Assembly (NCBI GenBank): GCA_914767715.1
Contig: OU612065.1
Coordinates: 37,264,001 to 37,324,000, forward strand
Length of the DNA stretch: 60,000 nucleotides
DNA from: Membranipora membranacea
Taxonomy: Eukaryota > Bryozoa > Gymnolaemata > Cheilostomatida > Membraniporidae
Direction of reading: 5' to 3'
The position numbers were made by a program, and so were the translations under genes. Position 1 is the stretch's first letter; each line of letters opens with the position of its first letter. Below, in pieces: positions 32,310 to 43,678 of this stretch. The notes beneath the pieces are model-generated. The model was not told where the DNA came from. It saw only the letters and a program-made list of their open reading frames with translations, and searched no databases.

Positions 32310-34900
32310 GAGGCAGTGTGGATAGGAACCCCAGTTTGTTTGTAGGTTCATTGCGATACGGAAGTTGGACTGATCAATCAGCTTTATTCGTTTTATACAG
32401 TATTTTTATTGGGTGGTCGAACCATAGATAAGTCTTTGAATAATATTCTAGCCGTGTAAGCTTGCATATAAACCGTTGAGTTAGCGGCAGATATCTATGG
32501 TTTGTGACTGACCATTGGCTCAAGTTATATTCAGGCTACTACAAAGGGAAATTGGATCCTCTTTCCTCTTTTTGCTTTTATCAAGTTGAGAGTATCATAC
32601 AATGCTTACCCGAGACTTTTGTGTATCTTGGTTAAAGTATAGAAAACAAATTTGTGTTTTTTGATAACAGATGGTGCCAATGTAAAAAATTTTAATGATG
32701 GTGATCTTAGCCTCTGTCAAATCTCCAAACATTCGGAAACATTGCGTCATCAGAAAAAACAAGTGCTAAATCTCATGGGAAATCATAAATTAGTCCCAAC
32801 TCTTCATGTGGAAAGAGACTCACTGCCACTTGATTAACTTAGGAATAATTCTTCTGCTTCTGCCAGCAATAAAGCAATCAGTTGAACCCAGTTGTGGCGT
32901 TTTAAATAACTTTATATTAATCTGACCAAAGATGTAATCATGGACATTAATTTCACTCCAAAAGTTCAGCAAGTTGAAAAATGGGGACAATGTGGTATCT
33001 TAAATATTATGATTAGTTGTAACCATAAATTTCTTGGCATTTGAATGTAGCATGCAAATGACTTGCTATCAAAATTATGTTCAATGGTTATAACTAGGAT
33101 GGATTTTATTGCATGGAATATAATAGTTTTTGCCCTGCGCGATTTGAAAGTGTACATAAATGAACAAAACAACTAAAAACATATCCAGCCAGTCAGTAAA
33201 GTTGAGGTGGAGTTGTTGGTGGGTGGCAGAGTTATGTTTACTTTACGTTTTTTATTTTAAACTTTTGTGACAAGTAGTCAATTTTAATATGAATTTCATA
33301 TCATTTAATTCCCATCTTCCCCTCTACTTCCCTTAAATGGTATGTAACACTAATTAAAAAATGGCTGTTCATAAGACAAGCAAAGTAAAACAACTAATTA
33401 CAGGTGAAAAAATTTGGGTTTGTTGGACTGAAATATGTTTTGCTATTCAGGGTTTTTGTGATCATTCGCAATCATTGAGAAATATATATATATATGTATG
33501 ATATTTTTTATGCATTTCACTCTTATTCAACCGCCAGGCGCCAACCAATCCGGATGTCTCCCAACTTTGATTGATATTTTGTCAGAACTCAGAAATAGAG
33601 CAGATCCAGGTTTCACAGTGTCCAAAAATATCATCTTCATCAATAAAGTGATAAAAAAAAGAAAAAAAAAGTATCAGAATAGTTTGACCTTTGTCGGAGA
33701 AAAGGTGCAGTTGGCCAATTCATCAATTCTTGTCAGTTGACCACACCTATTTTATCATACATATGTGTTCATTTGTTGATTTAGGGCACCAACCTTAAGG
33801 TTGTTATGTTAAAAACCTTCCTTCTACAGTAGATTCTCAGCGCATTTGACATAGTCTCAATATTTTGGATAACTAGCCGAATACTGTGCACACAAAAGCA
33901 TTAATCAGACCTCCAAAAAAAGAAAACTAAATACTTTTTTAATAAAAAGTTGTCAGGCATAAAATTGAGCGTGCACCAATTCAGGGTGTTTAGTTTTGAA
34001 TGATGTGTGGGACATAGCTGGTATGTATTGTTTCAGCCAATGGTTCTTTTCCACACAGTATATTGTACTGGCATAGTTCAGACCGCAAATCTCAGAGAAG
34101 ACTGATAGTTTTTGAAGGCCAAACAACTAGAGGTGTTCAGTGTAGACGTCCCAGTCAGGGAATATAATCCTAAAATACAAGTTCTTAGTTATGCTCAAAT
34201 TCAATTAGTCACTGTTTGAAAAAAAGGGAACCATCTAGGGGCCAATGACAATAACATCCGTAGAAAATCGATAAGCATGAAGGTTTAATTATGATTATGA
34301 TTGAGTTTTGAATGGTCTACAAAAATCCTTTACCTTGACCTTTACAGTAAGGCCTTTTGCTACCGCTGAGTCATTTACAGCAAATGTCCTACAATTGTAC
34401 AGGGCCAATGAAGTTGCCTTAAAAAATTGGTATGGAATGCAGACGCCCCTAGCTTTCTGCAATGCAATCAAAGAAGAAATTTTGGCAACCCTCACAATTT
34501 CTGGTTTGATACTGAGAGATAATTATTCTTTGTCTGCTGGATGGAGAATAATTTGCTTCAAAGGATTTATTAACAACAAGAAGCAGTGCCTGTGTTGCTA
34601 AGCTTTTCTCACTATCTAGCAAAATTGTATTGACAATGTCTCTGGCGCCTATGTGACAATACATTATATACTTGGAGGAAATATAATGTTTAAGTTTGCT
34701 AGCCAAAAAGCGCTTGTAATTGGTTCAGCATACCTTTTCATTAGCTCTAAGAGCCTGACCATGTGGCGCCTGACCATGTGGCATCTGTCCCCAAAATTCT
34801 AAATTGCAATTACTCATATTTATCAAATCAAACATTGTGCAATGTATGTCTAGAGTTTAAAATTTGAACTGGTTATAGAGTTGTCTGAACAATTTGACAT
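32310..34900. other. Intergenic, nothing firmly recognised
   Basis: Open frames at 32652-32837, 33498-33740 and 34308-34601 (plus strand) have no recognisable domain. The first follows an acceptor-like TGATAACAG. They may be repeat fragments. Confidence 0.4.
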
Positions 34901-34934
34901 GGGCACATAAATTCAAAGAGGTACATATTGGCAG

Positions 34935-35013
34935 CAGGGAGGGTGGGATATACCCCCACCCTCCCTGTTGGCCGTCAATCTAATCAGGGAGGGTGGGATC
35001 CCACCCTCCCTGA
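34935..35013. repeat. Two adjacent G-rich palindromes
   Basis: 34935-34967 is CAGGGAGGGTGGG, a short centre, then its inverse. 34984-35013 is a perfect 30-bp palindrome with half TCAGGGAGGGTGGGA. Both halves hold three G triplets and could also form part of a quadruplex. Confidence 0.75.
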
Positions 35014-35221
35014 TCTAATAACCATAAATTTAATGCATATTCTTAGTTATACTATCCTTACATTAGACCGATGCACCCTTTGAGTTCTGGCTGCGGTTTC
35101 TGCCATGTAGTGTAGCCAGCATACTGTTTCCCTTGTTCTCACTACTAAAAAATTTGATTGCATTCACGAGAGAATTATCTGGCGACGTGGATGGGATGAA
35201 ATACGAGCAGCAAGCTATGGA

Positions 35222-35446
35222 TTGTCAGAATCAGGGAAGGTAAGATATATCCTCCTACCGTCCTTGTCAGAATCAGGGAAGGTCAGATATACCCTCCTAC
35301 CGTCCTTGTCAGAATCAGGGAAGGTCAGATATACCCTCCTACCGTCCTTGTCAGAATCAGGGAAGGTCAGATATACCCTCCTACCGTCCTTGTCAGAATC
35401 AGGGAAGGTCAGATATACCCTCCTACCGTCCTTGTCAGAATAAACC
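35222..35446. repeat. 42-bp minisatellite, 5.3 copies
   Basis: Copies start at 35222, 35264, 35306, 35348 and 35390, with a partial copy at 35432. The unit starts TTGTCAGAATCAGGG and contains TCCTCCTACCGTCC. The first copy differs slightly and the rest are identical. A multiple of three keeps both strands open, giving artefactual frames. Confidence 0.92.
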
Positions 35447-36304
35447 GACAATTGAAAACCGGAACCTGTTGAACATGTTAATAAGATGCTCCAAAACTGT
35501 GAATTTGGTTGAATATTGTTTATAAGGCTTAAGAGAATCGCAGTTACGGCAGCATCAGAGAGCCATTAGAAATTAAAGTCACTCAAACGCTTCTTAATAT
35601 TTGTTTTGAAAAAATGAGTGCATGGCCTTCAATTCGATTTTACAAGGTGATTTAGCAAAATGCTAGCTTCATTTCGATGGTATTCTATAGAGATAGAATT
35701 GATTGGGAGATGGTTCATAAGTATGCAGATCGTATGTAAAGCGAGAGGAAAATAAACTCTGGTAGTACCACCTTAAATTATACTTGTATGTTGATAATAT
35801 TGTGCAAAGAGAGTCAGACAAACAATTTAAAACCTCCTCCTAAGACAGAGCTATGATGTTAATGATTTACCCTCGACATCTTCTTGAACATTCTTCCTTC
35901 ATTACTACTCAATACTAGTCCCTGGGACAGAAAATAATGATGACAAAACTAGCCTCTCTTATATAGCATATCTTATCTATGTCTCAAGCAAAAGAACAAC
36001 CCATTCATTGGTTTACATCATAAAATCCCCCATCCCAGCACAGACTAGTGTAAGAGAACTTGATGAAATAATAACTCGCGATCATCTCTCTAGTCAAAGC
36101 TTGTTCGTAAGATTTATGTACACATTTTTTCATTGCAGATATTGGTTGGTCTTATTGAATTCACCATCCATCATTCCTATTAGAAATGTGGATATGTTAC
36201 CCCAGTAAATCAAATATTGTGAGTTCATAGGGCAAATAAAAATAATAAAAAAAATGAAAATTGTGGAAAATAGTGATTAGTTTTTTTACAATTATTTTAG
36301 CAAG

Positions 36305-36372
36305 GATCATAGTGGATCATAGTGGTCAGGACTCAGGAGGAGGCAATAAATCACTATGACCCACTATGATCC
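36305..36372. repeat. Inverted repeat GGATCATAGTGG
   Basis: GGATCATAGTGGATCATAGTG on the left pairs imperfectly with CACTATGACCCACTATGATCC on the right, with about a 25-bp loop. Confidence 0.6.
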
Positions 36373-36714
36373 CAATTTTCAGACCCCGCAGAAGTTTTAC
36401 TGCAATTAGGTCCACAGGCTGTTTTACTCCATATGCCCTAATGACTTTTTAGCCTGAGATCTTTAAAATCATACCAAACATGGCCTAGTAGGCCTGTCAC
36501 TTTAAGATTGAATGGACCTCTTATTTTTAGTTTCGGTGTCCCTAAATTGAACTTTAATGCCTGATTTGATTCAAATTATGCATCAAGAAAGCAAAAATAA
36601 CAAACTGAGTGTCACAGAATAGCCAGTAGGCTTTTTGAATAAGGTCATCTGATTTTCATTGATAAATGAGCAGAGATTACGGATATATAGGAAAACGCCC
36701 AAAATGGCCCTCGG

Positions 36715-37210
36715 GAGAAAACGGCCCAAGGCCCAAAACGGCCTGCGGCCCAAAACGGCACAGTATGATTTTTGGGTTCTCCAAGTCCCAAAACCTCTAA
36801 AAAACAAGTTAAGCCAAGAAACCTAAGTTTTTTCCCATAAACTTAAAGTTTGTTGACTAAACTCTTTTTAGAGGTTATTGGTCTTGGAGAACTCAAAAAT
36901 CGTGCTGGGCCGTTTTTTTGAAAAGTTTGAAAACTTGAGTTTTTCCCTTAAACTTAAGTTTTTTTCCCAAAAACTTAAGTTTGTTGACTTAACTCATTTT
37001 TTTAGAGGTTTTGGGAGTTAGAGAAGTCAAAAACGAAGCTGGGCCGTTTTTTGGAAAAGTTTGAAAACTTGAATTTTTTCCCAAAAACTTAAGTTTGTTC
37101 CAAAGAACTGAAGTTTGTTGACTTAACTCGTTTTTAGAGGTTTTGGGACTTGGAGAACTCAGAAACCATGCTGGGCCGCCTTTTTGAAAAGTTGAAGTTT
37201 TGAGTTTTTT
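36715..37210. repeat. ~130-bp tandem repeat with an inverted copy
   Basis: TTAGAGGTT-TTGG-CTTGGAGAACTC followed by GCTGGGCCG recurs at about 36868, 37000 and 37131. An inverted partial copy (CGGC-CA ... GGGTTCTCCAAGTCCCAAAACC) lies at 36715-36812. Between copies are AAACTTAAGTTT motifs. Confidence 0.7.
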
Positions 37211-37216
37211 TTCCTT

Positions 37217-37630
37217 AATAAAATCAGAATATCTGTCGCTGTACGATGGATCACACACGAGTGTCACGTTGTAATTCCCTTGGCCTACGGTCCGGTCTAG
37301 TGCTTAGCTCACTGCCGGTACTGCCATAATCAAACAAAAGAATAACTTACCAGAGCCTGCTACTTGCTGCCTGCTTATAACTGGCGCTTTTAATCCTGCG
37401 CTTTGAGTGTGGCGTTTAGTCCGACAGAATGCTAAACAATGAAACAACAAGTACAATGCCAAAAGATGCTTCTATAAGCCATCAAACCCGGCAGCTTGGG
37501 TTCAAACCTGGCAAGCAGTCAACCCAACGAGACCCTCCTCAAAAAAGATCAAATGGCAAGGATCAAGTTCTATAATATATGTAAGATATAATGAAGAAGG
37601 AGAACTATGATTTGGTTGTCATATAAAGAA
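37217..37630 (+). repeat. Composite repeat, copy 1 (tRNA-like)
   Basis: Nearly identical to 38455-38908 over most of its length. It contains a B-box-like GGGTTCAAACCTGG with an upstream A-box-like TGGCGTTTAGTCCG, suggesting a tRNA-derived core. Copy 2 has about 60 bp more in the middle. Confidence 0.65.
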
Positions 37631-37750
37631 ACAAGTTAAAATGTCTAGAGGTAAGACTATAAACATGCAGCATACAATTAAGAGTTGCATGCCCTTGTTT
37701 TGTTGTTGCTGCATCCAAGCATAAAACTGCTAAAATTAATCACCTTAAAT

Positions 37751-37857
37751 GTCTACGGCCATATCACTGAATCACTGATCACTGAAGCTAAGCAACGTCG
37801 AGCCCAGTTAGTATTGGATGGGTGACCGCCTGGGAATACTGGGTGCTTTAGACTTTT
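37751..37857 (+). rRNA. 5S rRNA-like sequence, internally deleted
   Basis: It begins GTCTACGGCCATATCAC and contains AAGCTAAGCAACGTCGAGCC and GGATGGGTGACCGCCTGGGA, then GGGTGCTTTAGAC and T4. This is recognisable 5S, but about 107 nt instead of about 120. Roughly 14 nt are missing after the 5' stem and one C from the ACTTGGATGG element. It is a 5S-derived repeat or pseudogene, not a functional gene. Confidence 0.75.
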
Positions 37858-38454
37858 GATTACTTTATCCATTTTTGCAACTATTTAAAATCATGTTATA
37901 TTCTTCGCTCTACCATCAATATGAGCTGCTCGAAGTGAATTTTTTTGTGATCAGCACACCCACATCACCCCTCCCCCTTCCTCGTCCCTCCCCCCTCCCC
38001 AATTTTCCAAAACAGCAGCATGCGACAAAAAGTGCAATTTTTGAGCAGATAAATCCAAGAAAATCCTGCGTTTCGTGTCAATACCTATTCGAATTGAGCG
38101 GCAGCAGTCCTTGAGAAGGTCAGCGTAGAGGATTGTTGGTATTATCAGAGGTTTGTCCCCCACGCCAAGAAGAAGATGCCGGAAATAATGCTAGATCGGT
38201 GCTGCATTGCTATAACTTTTGGACAATACACCAGAAACGATAACAAGTGAGAAAGCTAGCGAAATTGGAAAATTGCAGCAGTCATTATAGGCTATTGTTA
38301 TCGATAACACAAATTATGACTTTTAGGCGGTAATCCTGATAATGGCTGGTGTTCACTTGATAGGTGAAGTGTGTCGATGTGCACACAATTATCAAAATCC
38401 AGCAGCGGACATCAGATTTTGCTAACTAAACAGGTATAGATTTAATAAAATCAG

Positions 38455-38908
38455 ATTATCTGTGGCTGTACGATGGATCACGCACGAGTGTCACGTTGTA
38501 ATTCCCTTGGCCTACAGTCCATTCTAGTGCTTAGATCACTGCCGGTACTGTCATAATCAAACAAAAGAGTAACCTACCAGAGCCCGCTACTTGCTGCCTG
38601 CTTATAACTGGCGCTTTTAATCCTGCGCTGTGAGTGTGGCGTTTAGTCTGACAGAATGCTAAACAATGAAGCTACGCGTGATGTCGCATCGACATGATTG
38701 TTGCCAAATAGTTCATTGCATGCTACATTGTGGAGCTCAATCTCGGCAACAAGTACAATGCCAAACCCGGCAGCTTGGGTTCAAACCTGGCAAGCAGTCA
38801 ACCCAACGAGACCCTCCTCAAAAAAGATCAAATGGCAAAATGCATACTATCAATGTTCTATAATATATGTAAGATATAATGAAGAAGGAGAACTATGATT
38901 TGGTTGTC
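38455..38908 (+). repeat. Composite repeat, copy 2
   Basis: Copy of 37217-37630. Its end TGATTTGGTTGTC joins directly to the 3' part of a 5S-like sequence. Confidence 0.65.
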
Positions 38909-38982
38909 CGATCACTGAAGCTAAGCAACGTCGAGCCCAGTTAGTACTTGGATGGGTGACCACCTGGGAATACTGGGTGCTG
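38909..38982 (+). rRNA. 5S rRNA-like 3' fragment
   Basis: CGATCACTGAAGCTAAGCAA through CTTGGATGGGTGACC to GGGAATACTGGGTGCTG. The 5' third is absent, replaced by the composite repeat. The internal control region is intact. Confidence 0.72.
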
Positions 38983-39395
38983 CAAAACAAATTTGACAAC
39001 AATATTGCCTTCGGGGACTTTTCGGAGTTGATTTCATAGCACTTTTCGTAACTTCAAAATCGCGGAATATGATTTTTTGCCTTTAATTTGAAGATGAGAT
39101 TTAAAGTATTGTTGGAACCAAATAACTACATTACAACATTACTACTTTTTCCAACGAGTGTTTAGGACCATACATTGTTTTGAATTCATGGATTAGTGGT
39201 AAGAATCACAGTATGACTAATTGTGGAGAAATTTAATCAGCATAACTTTCTATCGGTAATTGGATGTAGCTGAAGTTCGGGGGCTTTGACATTATGCATT
39301 GGCTAATGTCCAAACAAAAACTTTTAATAACTCATGCAAGCTACTGACAAATGTTTACAGGGGTCGACTGTAGCATCTCTGAATTTTGGACTTAC

Positions 39396-39470
39396 CAAAG
39401 ATGAAATTGTTTCCAGCAATCACACATAAATTGTCACATGCCTTCTCAGGGTCAAGTTTTTTGAAACTAT
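39396..39470 (-). CDS. Candidate small coding exon with two Cys (phase 1-1)
   Basis: A 75-nt segment between TTTTTACAG and CTTTG|GTAAG encodes SFKKLDPEKACDNLC then VIAGNNFIF. Entry and exit are phase 1. A second, 5'-truncated copy lies at 39808-39871. No partner exons were found, so it may be a relic of another peptide gene. Confidence 0.35.
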
Positions 39471-39966
39471 CTGTAAAAATAAATAAAACACCCATTCAGA
39501 TAAGGATTAACAAAAATATGCCATTTCATATTCTGGTAATAGAGCAGGATACCATTTATAGATAGTTAATGTCTCCAGTTCCACAAGGCATTGAAATTAA
39601 AGATAATATGAAGTTTGTATAAAAAACATAACAAAATATATAGTATAATATATTTCCAATTAGGCTTGTGATGATAAGGAGAAATGTTTCATATATTATA
39701 AAGAAGCTCCAACTAAAATTACGAAAGCAATCAAGAGACCATTCAATGACTGGCAGTATTCTGGTATATGTTTACAGGGGTCCACTGTAGCATCTCTGAA
39801 TTTTGGACTTACCAAAGATGAAATTGTTTCCAGCAATCACACATAAATTGTCACATGCCTTCTCAGGGTCAGAGTGTTCCCCTAATCCATCGGCGGTTCA
39901 TATTATTTTTTGGACAAAACAAAGTATGACTTTTAACTCTCTCTTTTTCACATGATATAGGACATT

Positions 39967-40254
39967 ATGACACAATGGGATACACATGTAGTGGCATTTT
40001 TTTTGTGTCGAGAAAAGTCTCGGCCAAACAAAAAACTTGAACAAAAGTATGATGAGCATTGCCGATTTAAACTAAAAAGGGTTTATAATTCAAGTAAATA
40101 TGAAGCAATTGCTTTGCAGTTCAATTATAGATTGATATTATGTAAGGTAAAGGATAATGAGGATATTTCATGTCATGGTTCCTGTTTTCTGGAATTATTA
40201 GGAAGCCAAGTAATTGCTGGAAATTATAGTTTTTATTTGTTAGGGCGATTATAA
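39967..40254 (+). CDS. Unknown 95-codon frame (SCHG family)
   Basis: Starts shortly after an acceptor-like CATGATATAG. The C-terminal part SCHGSCFLELLG through GNYSFYLL has relatives in each 5-kb unit (SCHGYCFMELLGSSVFAG at 42853-42910). The middle is Lys/Arg-rich. The array copies are frameshifted and lack part of the middle, so this is the best-preserved copy. No known domain; it could be a small gene or part of a mobile element. Confidence 0.35.
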   Translation: MTQWDTHVVAFFLCREKSRPNKKLEQKYDEHCRFKLKRVYNSSKYEAIALQFNYRLILCKVKDNEDISCHGSCFLELLGSQVIAGNYSFYLLGRL

Positions 40255-40869
40255 AATCGGGACTAGTTTTTTAAAACTATCTGTAAAAATAAATAAAACA
40301 CCCATTCAGATAAGGATTAACAAAAATATGCCATTTCATATTCTGGTAATAGAGCAGGATACCATTTATAGATAGTTAATGTCTCCAGTTCCACAAGGCA
40401 TTGAAATTAAAGATAATATGAAGTTTGTATAAAAAACATTACAAAATATATAGTATAATATATTTCCAATTAGGCTTGTGATGATAAGGAGAAATGTTTC
40501 ATATATTATAAAGAAGCTCCAACTAAAATTACGAAAGCAATCAAGAGACCATTCAATGACTGGCAGTATTCTGGTATATTTGGCAATTGCGCAGGATACC
40601 ATCAATGCATTTCTATTAATAATGCAATTTTTTAACTACTTCATTATTTTTTAGCAAAGTACGTCTACCAGCAACCTTTTTCTCACAACTTTTACAGTTA
40701 GTGATAGAATCAAATCAATCAATCAATCAATTAATAACTCCGCAAGCAATTGCAACTAAAGATGATATTGAGTTTATATCAGCAAACATTAGGAATTTTT
40801 TTAATTCTAATCAAATGTTTCCATTCCCAGTCAGTTTGGCGGTTCCGTTGAGAAGTGTAAAATATTTCA

Positions 40870-40945
40870 TATATAACAAAGCTTCAACCCACAACAAGCA
40901 CATAGTTTTACGCCCTCAAATCAGTTTAAAGAATTCGAAGCTAGA
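40870..40945 (+). promoter_or_regulatory. Orphan peptide-gene promoter and first exon, plus strand
   Basis: TATATAA at 40870-40876, followed by AGCTTCAACCCACAACAAGC and a donor GAT|GTAAGT at 40945/40946. This matches promoter and exon 0 of the helical-peptide genes, but no coding exon follows. Confidence 0.55.
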
Positions 40946-41106
40946 TGTAAGTACAATTTGTTGACTGCCTCCATTGATTTTCTCAACAGAAAGCTTTCCC
41001 TATCGTTTTGAGTGATTAGAAATTAATCCTTCTATTGTTACAAAAAGACACATTGTGAAGGCTTTGTGTTATGACTCATAAGTATAACATAAGAGTAATA
41101 AAGGCC

Positions 41107-41580
41107 TTGTCTATGCTAGACTATTTCAAATATTTATCTTCACAGTGAAATAATAAGCCATGACCTTCATGATTGTTCATAGTCACACTACCCAAATCTC
41201 AAGATGCTGTTATAAAAATTCTCAGAGTTATGAATAATACTTACAGCTAGCTTTGAATTCTGTGAATGTGTGGAGCGAGAGTGAGAAAGACTGAGTGCTT
41301 GTTGTCAATTGAATGTTCTTTTTATATGAAAAATTTCTTCTTTGATGCGACGAACTAACTGCAAATGTTATATACTTGTAAATATGTGATAAAGTAAATA
41401 AGTTGTCTGTCATGTTTTGTGATAAAATTCCACATCCTCTTTAGCTGCATTTGCTTGTGGACATGGAAATATTAACTATCCATCACAAGTATACTGCTCA
41501 ACTACTAAAACTAGGAGAATACTTCCAGCTGTGAAATGGTTTCTTGATCGCTTCCACAAAGCCAAGAATATGGCATGCCT
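41107..41580 (-). pseudogene. Truncated promoter copy at the array edge
   Basis: TATAAAAA on the minus strand at 41319-41326, exon 0 ending at 41245 with GTAAG, and the upstream in-frame module (41428-41580) are present. Similarity stops near 41107 just before the coding exons would occur. It is a broken first copy of the minus-strand peptide gene. Confidence 0.65.
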
Positions 41581-41935
41581 TAATTTTTGTATCCTTATGT
41601 GAGTGGCAGACGCAGATTATTTGCGCTATAAGAATATGTTTTTTTTATGCTTGACAAGTAGGAAGTGCCTGAAAACTATTACCAATTTCACATTCTCCAC
41701 AACAATAATAACATTTGTAATGACCAACAATAGTGCTTTCTATTAATTACATAAAATAGAAACCATGACATGAAAAAACTCCCAATACCCTGTTCACTTT
41801 GTCTTTTATTTTAATCTGCATTGGAACTGTAGAGCCATTGCTCTGGTTGTTTTTATGTTGTTTTTGTACTATTGTTTAAAAATAAAGATAAAAATGCAGC
41901 TTTGATGCGCCAAACTAACTGCAAATATTCTATAT

Positions 41936-42190
41936 TTGGAAATATGTTATAAAATAAATAAGTTGTCTGTCATGTTCTGTGATACAAATTCCACATCCTC
42001 TTTAGCTGCATTTGCTTGTGGACATGGAAATATTAACTATCCATCACAAGTATACTGCTCAATTACTGAAACTAGGAGAATACTTCCAGCTGTGAAATGG
42101 TTTCTTGATAGCTTCCACAAAGCCAACAATATGGCATGGCACAGTTTTCGGTATTATTCATTCTTGAGGAGTGGAAAACGTTCGCCTTAA
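41936..42190 (+). other. In-frame module upstream of peptide promoter, unit 1
   Basis: The open frame encodes FCDTNSTSSLAAFACGHG, then NYPSQVYCSIT and RILPAVKWFLDSF. Seven related copies in the region keep this frame without indels over about 47 codons, with substitutions mainly changing residues. It lies on the strand opposite the peptide gene, just upstream of its TATA box, so it could be a former coding exon or promoter DNA. Confidence 0.4.
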
Positions 42191-42600
42191 CAAATAGTAT
42201 CTGCAATGACCGACAATTACTGTGCTTTCCTATTAATTCCATGAATCAGAAACAAGGACATGACAATACTCCCGATATCCTGTTCACTTTGCCTACCATT
42301 TTAATCTGCAACTGAACCGTATAACGATTGCTATGTGTGTATGTCAATGCTAACAGTATCTATAGCACTATATAGTATCTATAGTAAGTTCAAATCCCCA
42401 ATTAGAATAAAGTTTTACTATCGATAAACAGTAAAATGTAGAATCTAAAATACTATTGCTATATTTTTGTCCAATTGGAGAGTTTTTTGGACACAAAATT
42501 AAATTTCACAATCTGTTGTTTGTCCTAATGCCCTATAACATGTGAAAAAAGCACATGTTTGATATCTATTCACATATGTCCTTCAAGCTGTTGCACAGAC

Positions 42601-43095
42601 TGGATCTAGGGCATCATGAAACAATGGGGCTTTGTTCTTTGTGTCGAGAAATCTCTCGGCCAAACAAAAAAATTGGACAAAATTCTGATGAGCAGCGATA
42701 AGATTTTAGATTTGTCATCCTTATAAAAACAATTTATACTTGCCAAAGTAAACCAACAAAGATCGAGAATTAAAGTAGATAAGAAGTAATCGCTTTACAT
42801 TTCAATTATAGATTAACATTGTGCAGGGCAAAGGATAATGAGGGCTCTTTCATGCCATGGTTATTGTTTTATGGAATTATTAGGAAGCTCAGTATTTGCT
42901 GGTCGTTACAGATATCATTGGTTATTGCGCTTGTATAATTGGGAATATTTTTCGAACACTTACGTGAAAATGAATAAATACCCTGAGCGCAAATATTCTG
43001 TCTGCCCTTCAGATAAGGATGAACAAAAATATGCCATCTTTCAGTTTCAGTTTGTTTTACATTCCGTATCATTGTATGATAAAAACGAATGTTAA
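42601..43095 (+). other. SCHG-like region and 41-codon tail, unit 1
   Basis: Relative of 39967-40254, with about 80 bp of different middle sequence. The frame SCHGYCFMELLGSSVFAG runs on into MNKYPERKYSVCPSDKDEQK here, but one base less or more (CACTTACG versus CACTTTCCG in units 2 and 3) changes the link between them. Coding status doubtful. Confidence 0.35.
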
Positions 43096-43133
43096 CAGTG
43101 TAAAGAATAAAAAAAGTCTACTAGGCAAAATTA

Positions 43134-43640
43134 TCACTTGTTCAGATAAGACATAAAATATGGGAAAAAAGATTTGGCACGTTTTTGTGTTCGGCATACA
43201 ACAGGCCTAAAAATAGTGTTTCGACGAGAGAATATTCTACTGCATGTATTAAAGTGTACTCTACTAAAAAGTGGATGCTGTGGATCAGAGGCTATTTTGT
43301 TAAAGTGTCGCTCGCCAAGAGTAAATATAAAATCACATACAGAAGGTAGCTCTAAAATAGCTAATCTATCATTATAGCTAAGATCCGGCAAAAAAAACGA
43401 GAAGCAGTTCTCTGAATCTTTTCGAGCTTGTTCTTATCGCCTTCAGATAAAAGGAAAAACCAAGATGGTAAGGCGTAAGTGATAATTGATCTGATACTAG
43501 CAGTATAAAACTTTTTGAGCCCTGCGGCGTTTACACCTCAAATCTTTAGTTGCTGTAATAGATAAAGCCTGGAATTACAACTAGATACAATCTTATCTAC
43601 ATGTGAACTAAAAGTCATGTCATATTCTCCACATTATGGA
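43134..43640 (-). pseudogene. LINE 3' end (RT thumb), unit 1
   Basis: On the minus strand: MTFSSHVDKIVSSCNSRL, a stop, then YTASIRSIITYALPSWFFLL and EGDKNKLEKIQRTASR, a frameshift, and DLSYNDRLAILELPS to the terminal CRTQKRAKSFFPYFM. This is the C-terminal RT region of a Jockey/CR1-like LINE, inactive. Confidence 0.8.
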
Positions 43641-43678
43641 ACTGATCAAGTGAACATTTAACGGCTGGTTGTGTTTTG

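Larger units (their letters stand above)
39354..40579. repeat. Interrupted direct duplication before the array
   Basis: 39354-39769 recurs as 39769-39871 plus 40263-40579, almost identical. The second copy is split by about 390 bp (39872-40262) holding a 95-codon open frame. Confidence 0.8.

Noticed and set aside
35222-35446. CRISPR-like array
   Set aside because: Identical 42-bp units abut without spacers, so it is a minisatellite in an animal genome.
35215-35451. Repeat proteins on both strands
   Set aside because: A 42-bp period keeps any stop-free frame open; there is no start context, domain or splice signal.
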